This document shows, in pieces, positions 6,633-11,413 of a DNA stretch of 11,413 nt. The notes under the pieces were generated by a model. It searched no databases and was not told the origin of the DNA. It worked only from the letters and a program-made list of their open reading frames with translations. Origin of the DNA: Chromatiales bacterium (GTDB taxonomy: Bacteria > Pseudomonadota > Gammaproteobacteria > Chromatiales > Chromatiaceae); contig JANTHH010000077.1 of the NCBI GenBank assembly GCA_024762485.1, positions 1-11,413 of the forward strand. The letters are read 5' to 3'. Position numbers and translations under genes: made by a program. The stretch's first letter is position 1, and each line of letters begins with the position of its first letter.

Positions 6633-8378
6633 TCAGGCGTCGCGGAACTGGGTCTTGTAGAGCCCGGCATAGACGCCATCCTGTGCCAGCAGCTCCCGGT
6701 GGCTGCCGCTCTCCACCAGCCGGCCACGGCTCAGCACCAGGATACGGTCGGCCTTCTCCACGGTGGACAGGCGATGGGCGATCACCAGCGTGGTGCGATC
6801 CTTCTCCAGGTTCTCCAGCGCCTGCTGCACCTGCTTCTCGGAGGCGCTGTCCAGCGCCGAGGTGGCCTCGTCGAGGATCAGCAGCGGGGCATCCTTGTAC
6901 AGCGCCCGGGCAATCGCCAGGCGCTGGCGCTGACCGCCGGACAGGCGCACGCCGTTCTCGCCGATCTGGCTGTCGAAGCCTTCCGGCAGCTCCTCGATGA
7001 ACCCCGTGGCCTGGGCCGCGGCGGCGGCCTCGCGCACCCGTGCCATGTCGATGGTGTCGGCACCGTAGGCGATGTTCGCCGCCACGGTGTCGTTGAACAG
7101 CACCACGTCCTGGCCGACATAGGCGATCTGCCGGCGCAGGTCGGCCAGAGGCAGTTCGCGGATGTCGATGCCGTCGAGCGTGATGCGGCCACCGTCCAGC
7201 TCATAGAGCCGCGGCAGCAGACTGGCGGCGGTGGTCTTGCCGCTGCCAGAGGCCCCCACCAGGGCCAGCACCTCGCCCGGCTGCAGTGCGAAGCTGAGCG
7301 TGTCCAGCGCGTCGCGCTCGGTGCCGGGGTAGCGGAAGCGCACTTGGTCGAAGGCCAGTTCGCCACGGGCGCGAGGCAGCGGATGGCTGCCCTGGTCGGG
7401 TTCGGCCGGGCGGTCGATCAGGCCGTAGATGCTCTCAGCCGCAGCCAGCGCGCGCTGCAGTGGCTCGTTGATCTTGGTGAGCCGCTTGATCGGCGAGAAC
7501 AGCAGTCCCAGGGCGGTGAAGAAGGCGACGAAGCCACCCACCGAGAGCGGGTCGGCCTGGCCACGGCTGGTGCCGATGTAGATGGCGGAGGCCATGACGA
7601 TGGCACCGAAGAACTCCACCACCGGCACGCCGGCGGCCGCGGTGGTCTGCACCTTGAACTGGAACTGGCGCAGCTTCTTCGCCGCCGCCAGGAAGCGTCG
7701 CCGCTCCTGCGCCTCACCATGAAAGATCTTCACCACCTTGTGACCGCGGGTCAGCTCTTCCAGCACATGGGTGAGTTCACCGAAACCGCCCTGCAGCACG
7801 TGGTTGAGGCGGCGCAGGCGGCGGCCGATGATCGTGGCGACGCCGGCGATCACCGGCAGCAGGACGAACACGAACAGGCTCAGCTGCCAGTCCAGCCAGA
7901 ACACGTAGGCGAGCAGCGCCAGGACCGCTACCGAGTCGCGCACCAGCACCGTCACCACCTGGGCGGCGGTCTGGGTGAACTGGTTGACATCGTAGGTCAG
8001 CTTCGACACCAGGTTGCCGCTCGCCTCCTGGTCGAACTCGGTGGTGGGCAGCCGCAGCAGGGCATCGAACATGCGCACCCGTAGGTCGTAGACCAGGCGC
8101 GTCCCCACGGCGGCCAGCGCCGCGGTGCTGAGGAAGCCGAACAGGCCGCGGAACAGGAACAGGGCGACGATGGCCAGCGGTGCCCAGCGGCTGAAGGACG
8201 GGTCCCGCTCGACGAAGGTGCCGTCGAGCACCGGCTGCAGGATGGCCGGGATGCCGGCCTCGGTCAGCGCCAGCAGCACCATCGTCAGCAGCGCAAGGCT
8301 GAACAGCCCGCGATAGGCACCGATCTGTGCCAGCAGGCGACGGTAGAGCCGGGTGGGCGCTGCGCGGTCCTCGGTCAC
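6633..8378 (-). CDS. msbA: lipid A-core flippase MsbA, ABC exporter half-transporter
   Basis: MsbA works as a homodimer in the inner membrane and uses ATP to flip lipid A-core from the inner to the outer leaflet. The 581-residue length matches E. coli MsbA (582). About six membrane segments lie in the first 300 residues (near 22-42, 65-88, 140-160, 165-185, 250-270, 278-296). The C-terminal ATPase is intact: Walker A GASGSGKTT 375-383, Q-loop Q423, signature LSGGQ 479-483, Walker B LLILDE 499-504, H-loop H535 (IAHRLS). The GTG start at 8378 lies two bases after the TGA of the aminotransferase gene, with no clear ribosome site, which suggests translational coupling. lpxK, often next to msbA, is not seen here. 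The lipid A setting (lpxL-type gene, waaA) favours MsbA over another multidrug-type exporter. Confidence 0.94.
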   Translation of the reverse strand: MTEDRAAPTRLYRRLLAQIGAYRGLFSLALLTMVLLALTEAGIPAILQPVLDGTFVERDPSFSRWAPLAIVALFLFRGLFGFLSTAALAAVGTRLVYDLRVRMFDALLRLPTTEFDQEASGNLVSKLTYDVNQFTQTAAQVVTVLVRDSVAVLALLAYVFWLDWQLSLFVFVLLPVIAGVATIIGRRLRRLNHVLQGGFGELTHVLEELTRGHKVVKIFHGEAQERRRFLAAAKKLRQFQFKVQTTAAAGVPVVEFFGAIVMASAIYIGTSRGQADPLSVGGFVAFFTALGLLFSPIKRLTKINEPLQRALAAAESIYGLIDRPAEPDQGSHPLPRARGELAFDQVRFRYPGTERDALDTLSFALQPGEVLALVGASGSGKTTAASLLPRLYELDGGRITLDGIDIRELPLADLRRQIAYVGQDVVLFNDTVAANIAYGADTIDMARVREAAAAAQATGFIEELPEGFDSQIGENGVRLSGGQRQRLAIARALYKDAPLLILDEATSALDSASEKQVQQALENLEKDRTTLVIAHRLSTVEKADRILVLSRGRLVESGSHRELLAQDGVYAGLYKTQFRDA

Positions 8379-8380
8379 GT

Positions 8381-9499
8381 TCAGGCGGGGTCGACGGCCG
8401 GCTGTGCGGCACAGGCCTCGGTCACCACGGCGGCAATGTGCTGCTGGGTGGCCTCATCCAGGTAGGGGTGCATGGGCAGGCTCACCACCCGCTCGGCCAG
8501 GCGATGGGTGACCGGCAGGCCGGCGCTGATGCGCGACCGCCCGGCCAGGGCCGGCTGCTGGTCGAGGGTGACCGGGTAGTAGACCGCGCTGGGGATGTCC
8601 GCCGCGCGCAGCGCCTGCTGCAGCGCCTCACGGTCGCTGACCTGCAGGGTGTATTGGGCGAACACGCTGTGGTAGCCGTCGGCGATGGACGGGGTGATGC
8701 AGTTGGCGTCAGCCAGCAATTCGTTGTAGCGGGCGCCGATGCGCGCACGGGCCGCCACCTCGTCGTCGAAGATCGCCAGCTTGGCGAGGATGACCGCCGC
8801 CTGCATGCCGTCCATGCGCCCGTTGATTCCGAGCCGGGGGTGATGGTACGGGCGATCCTGACCGTGGTTGCGGATCTCGCGCAGCCGGGTGGCCAGTGCC
8901 TCGTCATCGGTGAAGCAGGCGCCGCCGTCGCCGTAGCAGCCCAGTGGCTTGGCCGGAAAGAAGCTGGTGCAGCCGATGGTGGACAGGCCACAGGAGCGCC
9001 GCCCCTGATAGCGGGCGCCGAAGCTCTGGGCGCCGTCCTCGATCACCGGCAGGCCATGGCGTGCCGCGATGGCATTGATGGCATCCATGTCGGCACACAG
9101 CCCGAACAGGCCCACCGGCATGATCGCCCGGGTGTGCTCGCCGATGGCCGCCTCGATCCTTTCGGGGTCGATGTTGTAGCTTGTCGGCTCGACATCGACG
9201 AACACCGGCGTGGCGCCCACCAGACCGATCACCTCGGCGGTGGCGATGAAGCTGAAGGGCGTGGTGATCACCTCGTCGCCCGGGCCGATCTCCAGCGCCA
9301 TCAGCGCCATCAGCAGGGCATCGGTGCCACTGGCCGCCGAGACGCAGTGGGCAACCCCGGCGTAGTCGGCCAGCTGCTGTTCCATCTCGGTGACCTCCGG
9401 GCCGAGGATGTACTGGCCGTGATCGAGGAGTCTGGCGATGCGCTGGTCGAGGTCGGCGCGGATGCGTGCCTGCTGGCTCTTGAGGTCGATGAACTGCAT
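8381..9499 (-). CDS. DegT/DnrJ/EryC1/StrS sugar aminotransferase, WbpE-like
   Basis: This is a PLP enzyme of 372 residues that transfers an amino group to a keto-sugar nucleotide. From memory, it closely resembles P. aeruginosa WbpE, the UDP-3-keto-GlcNAcA aminotransferase: FIDLKSQQARIR, HGQYILGPEVTEME, TSFFPAKPLGCYGDGGA and SLPMHPYL are near-identical in both. K184 is the PLP-binding lysine, D155 in VIEDGAQSF contacts the pyridine ring, and SGTDAL at 57-62 binds the phosphate. The open frame extends back to 10027, but that part overlaps the lpxL-type gene in another frame. ATG 9499 begins exactly at the conserved N-terminus. No dehydrogenase or acetyltransferase partner lies beside it. It sits between a lipid A acyltransferase gene and msbA, so a role in amino-sugar supply for LPS, possibly lipid A itself as with GnnB, is an inference. 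Confidence 0.87.
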   Translation of the reverse strand: MQFIDLKSQQARIRADLDQRIARLLDHGQYILGPEVTEMEQQLADYAGVAHCVSAASGTDALLMALMALEIGPGDEVITTPFSFIATAEVIGLVGATPVFVDVEPTSYNIDPERIEAAIGEHTRAIMPVGLFGLCADMDAINAIAARHGLPVIEDGAQSFGARYQGRRSCGLSTIGCTSFFPAKPLGCYGDGGACFTDDEALATRLREIRNHGQDRPYHHPRLGINGRMDGMQAAVILAKLAIFDDEVAARARIGARYNELLADANCITPSIADGYHSVFAQYTLQVSDREALQQALRAADIPSAVYYPVTLDQQPALAGRSRISAGLPVTHRLAERVVSLPMHPYLDEATQQHIAAVVTEACAAQPAVDPA

Positions 9500-9597
9500 G
9501 GGTGTCTGGCCTGTTGCTGGGAATGGGTGGTGGAGGCTGTGCCGGAACGGACAATTGTAACCCACGCCGGGCCGCCGGGCCTTGCATCGTCCCCGGC
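9500..9597 (-). promoter_or_regulatory. 98-bp spacer with candidate promoter for aminotransferase-msbA
   Basis: On the minus strand TACAAT at 9559-9554 matches five of six bases of a -10 box, and transcription would begin about 48 bases before the aminotransferase ATG. No good -35 element is visible. Directly after the lpxL-type stop, GCCGGG and CCCGGC could form a 6-bp stem with a 12-base loop, but no T run follows, so it is not a convincing terminator. Confidence 0.3.
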
Positions 9598-10509
9598 TCA
9601 ATCGTAAATCGGTGGCTCCCCTTCGGGTCGGCTCTTGAAGCGGCGATGGATCCAGTTGTACTGCGCCGGAGCCCGCTGTGCCCAGCGGCTGAAGATGTCG
9701 TTGATGCGCTGGGCATCGGCCGTCGCATCCTGTGACGGAAAATCCTGCAGTGCCGGCTCGATCACCAGCCGGTAGCCACCGGGCTCGCGGAACAGCACGA
9801 AGGGGACGACGCGGGCACCGGACATCTTCGCGAAGCGGCTGGTGGCGGTGGTGGTGGCAGCAGGGACACCCATGAAATCGGCGAACACGCCGCCCTTCTG
9901 ACTGAAGTCCTGATCCGGTGCGAACCAGACGCCGCCGCCGGCCTTCAGCACCTTGAGCATGCTGCGTACGTCGTTCCTGTCGATGAGGCCGAGCAGGCGT
10001 CCGGCTCGACAGCGCTCCAGCAGCCACTGGATCACCGGATTTTCATTGCGCCGGTACATGGCGTAGGAAGGGCGGCGGTGCCCGAGGTAGCGGCCGCTGA
10101 TCTCCAGCGAGGTGAAGTGGGCGGTCAGGTAGATGGTACCGCGCGGGTCGTCCAGCGGCGGCAGGTGCTCCTCGCCCTCGATGCCCAGCAACAGGCGTTC
10201 GAGACGCTGCCGTGACCACCACCAGCCCATCGCCACTTCCATCATGCCCATGCCCATGGCCTCGAAATTGGCCGCCAGCAGTGCCTCGCGTTCGGCCTCG
10301 CTCCTGTCGGGGAAGCAAAGGCGCAGGTTGGTGCGGGCGATCGCGGCGCGGCGGCTGGCGAAGCGCTGGGTGAGGCGACCGGCCCCCCGGCCGATGGCCA
10401 TCAGGGCCGGATGGGGCAGCAGCACCAGCAGGCGCATCATGCCGGCGATCAGCCAGCTGGGCCAGAGACGGGGGTGGGCGAGCGATCTTGGAAAGGGGCG
10501 GCGGGCCAT
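9598..10509 (-). CDS. lpxL: lipid A lauroyl-type acyltransferase, LpxL/HtrB family
   Basis: This inner-membrane enzyme adds a secondary acyl chain from acyl-ACP to Kdo2-lipid IVA. The protein has 303 residues (E. coli LpxL 306). Segments seen in LpxL are MYRRNENPVIQWL, IDRNDVRSMLKVLKAGGGVW, FAPDQDF, AATTTATSRFAKMSGARVVPF and the C-terminal YNWIHRRFKSRPEGEPPIYD. The catalytic H-X4-E motif is H131 and E136 in HFTSLE. A hydrophobic anchor lies near 17-40. LpxL fits better than LpxM because of the C-terminal RRFKSRPEG motif, but which acyl chain and position it uses cannot be read from the sequence. The ATG at 10509 has no strong ribosome site. The aminotransferase gene follows after 98 bp on the same strand, and waaA is divergent. 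Confidence 0.93.
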   Translation of the reverse strand: MARRPFPRSLAHPRLWPSWLIAGMMRLLVLLPHPALMAIGRGAGRLTQRFASRRAAIARTNLRLCFPDRSEAEREALLAANFEAMGMGMMEVAMGWWWSRQRLERLLLGIEGEEHLPPLDDPRGTIYLTAHFTSLEISGRYLGHRRPSYAMYRRNENPVIQWLLERCRAGRLLGLIDRNDVRSMLKVLKAGGGVWFAPDQDFSQKGGVFADFMGVPAATTTATSRFAKMSGARVVPFVLFREPGGYRLVIEPALQDFPSQDATADAQRINDIFSRWAQRAPAQYNWIHRRFKSRPEGEPPIYD

Positions 10510-10649
10510 GGCGGACCGAGTCTAGCGGGATTCCCGGGGCGGGGCCAGACAGCGCAGGGGCGTGCACGTGTTACCATTTCCGTCCCTGTTGAACCGGGCC
10601 GGCCGACTCCGGCTGCTGATCATTTCCCCAACCGCCGCCGGGGCGGCCG
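10510..10649. other. 140-bp divergent intergenic region between lpxL and waaA
   Basis: No gene is visible. TACCAT at 10572-10577 is a four-of-six -10 match for waaA, without a matching -35. A perfect 8-base palindrome CGTGCACG lies at 10561-10568, beside it. A 5-bp stem (CCGCC 10632-10636 with GGCGG 10642-10646) lies immediately before the waaA ATG, where the ribosome would bind. None of these is strong enough to call a site by itself. Confidence 0.4.
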
Positions 10650-11413
10650 ATGCGCACCTTCTATTCCCTCCTGCTCACATTGCTCCTGCCACCGGCGTTG
10701 CTGCGGTTGTGGTGGCGGGGCTTCAGGACGCCGGCCTACCGGCAGCGCTGGATGGAGCGGCTGGGCCGGTTTGTACCGCCCACCCGCAGTGGCGGACTGT
10801 GGATCCATGCCGTGTCGGTTGGCGAGGTGCAGGCGGTGGTGCCCCTGGTGCGACGACTCCTGGAACAGCGCCCAGGCCTGCCGATCTGCATCACCACCAC
10901 CACCCCGACGGGCTCCGAGCGGGTGCGTCAGGCCTTCGGCGACCAGGTGTTTCACGTCTATTTCCCCTATGACCTGCCGTTCGCGATCCGCGGCTTCCTG
11001 GAGCGGGTCCGCCCGGATCTGCTGCTGATGGTGGAGACCGAGATCTGGCCCAACCTGCTGGCCGTCGGCCGCCGGCATGGGCTGCACACCCTGCTGGCCA
11101 ATGGCCGACTCTCGGCCCGCTCCGCCGCCGCCTACGCCCGGCTGGGACGCTTCACCCGCCAGACCTTCGCCTGCCTGGATCGGGTGGCGGCCCAGTCGGC
11201 GGAGGATGCGGCGCGCTTCATCGCCCTGGGGGTCGAGCCGGCACGTGTCGAGGTCACCGGCAGCATCAAGTTCGACATGCAGATCCCGGCGAGTGTGCTG
11301 GAGCAGGCCGAGGCGATGCGGCATGGCTGGGGGCACCGCCCGGTGTGGGTCGCCGCCAGCACCCACGAGGGTGAGGACGCACTGCTGCTGGCGGCGCACC
11401 GGCGCATCCTCGA
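10650..11413 (+). CDS. waaA: Kdo transferase WaaA (KdtA), 3' end beyond the window
   Basis: WaaA adds Kdo residues from CMP-Kdo to lipid IVA at the inner membrane, the step before LpxL acts. The frame is open from ATG 10650 to the window end, giving 254 residues of a protein usually about 425 long, so the N-terminal half and the start of the C-terminal domain are present. An N-terminal membrane anchor lies at about 5-22 (YSLLLTLLLPPALLRLWW). The catalytic base is E59 in IHAVSVGEV, equivalent to E60 of E. coli. Other family motifs are TTTTPTGSERV 82-92, HVYFPYDLP 102-110, VETEIWPNLL 128-137, NGRLSARS 151-158 and VTGSIKFD 202-209, followed by AASTHEGED at 235-243. Nothing in the visible part looks damaged. 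Whether it transfers one or two Kdo residues cannot be told. Confidence 0.96.
   Translation, partial: MRTFYSLLLTLLLPPALLRLWWRGFRTPAYRQRWMERLGRFVPPTRSGGLWIHAVSVGEVQAVVPLVRRLLEQRPGLPICITTTTPTGSERVRQAFGDQVFHVYFPYDLPFAIRGFLERVRPDLLLMVETEIWPNLLAVGRRHGLHTLLANGRLSARSAAAYARLGRFTRQTFACLDRVAAQSAEDAARFIALGVEPARVEVTGSIKFDMQIPASVLEQAEAMRHGWGHRPVWVAASTHEGEDALLLAAHRRIL

Noticed and set aside
6699..8084. Plus-strand frame of 461 codons opposite msbA
   Set aside because: It is His/Gln/Gly-rich, typical of the antisense of a GC-rich ABC transporter gene, while the minus strand carries every MsbA motif.
9500..10027. N-terminal extension of the aminotransferase frame
   Set aside because: It runs through the spacer and inside the lpxL-type gene in another frame, has a basic Arg/His/Pro-rich composition, and the conserved protein begins exactly at ATG 9499.
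1..11413. Mobile element, prophage, defence system or CRISPR array
   Set aside because: All stretches are accounted for by housekeeping envelope genes with uniform GC-rich coding. No spaced direct repeats, transposase, integrase or terminal inverted repeats were seen.

Overview
The window is GC-rich, tightly packed bacterial chromosome. Nearly every gene serves the outer membrane of a Gram-negative cell, and two encode type IV pilus minor pilins. The gene set (lptD-surA-pdxA with amgK divergent from it, an LpxL-type acyltransferase, msbA, waaA, PilE- and PilV-like minor pilins) points to a gammaproteobacterium. A GC-rich, possibly Chromatiales- or Pseudomonas-like lineage fits, but the exact taxon cannot be fixed from the sequence. 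I see no phage, insertion sequence, CRISPR array, tRNA or rRNA.

Layout, left to right. Bases 1-441 (+) hold the 3' part of a PilV-like minor prepilin. It converges, with a 6-bp gap, on a minus-strand block that reads from about 5363 down to 448: lptD (LPS transporter at the outer membrane), surA (periplasmic chaperone for outer-membrane proteins including LptD), pdxA (vitamin B6 synthesis) and a PilE-like minor pilin. Spacings are 12 bp, an overlap, and 33 bp, so this looks like one operon. The usual lptD-surA-pdxA-rsmA-apaGH order is broken after pdxA, where the pilin takes the place of rsmA. A 274-bp divergent intergenic region (5364-5637) separates lptD from amgK (+), a cell-wall-sugar kinase whose usual partner murU is absent. 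amgK converges with an 8-bp gap on a second minus-strand block (10509 down to 6633): an LpxL/HtrB lipid A acyltransferase, a WbpE-like sugar aminotransferase and msbA (lipid A-core flippase). A 140-bp divergent region then leads to waaA (+; Kdo transferase), cut by the window end.

Together the genes cover several steps of one route. WaaA adds Kdo to the lipid A precursor, LpxL acylates it, MsbA flips it across the inner membrane, and LptD (folded with help from SurA) inserts finished LPS in the outer membrane. AmgK recycles peptidoglycan sugars. The aminotransferase is the piece whose role is unclear.

Three gene starts need care. pdxA appears to start at a CTG overlapping the surA stop, lptD at a GTG with a good ribosome site about 290 bases inside its longest open frame, and pilE at an internal ATG. 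I did not find a clearly new system. The most interesting points are the pilin in the lptD operon and the lone aminotransferase in the lipid A block.
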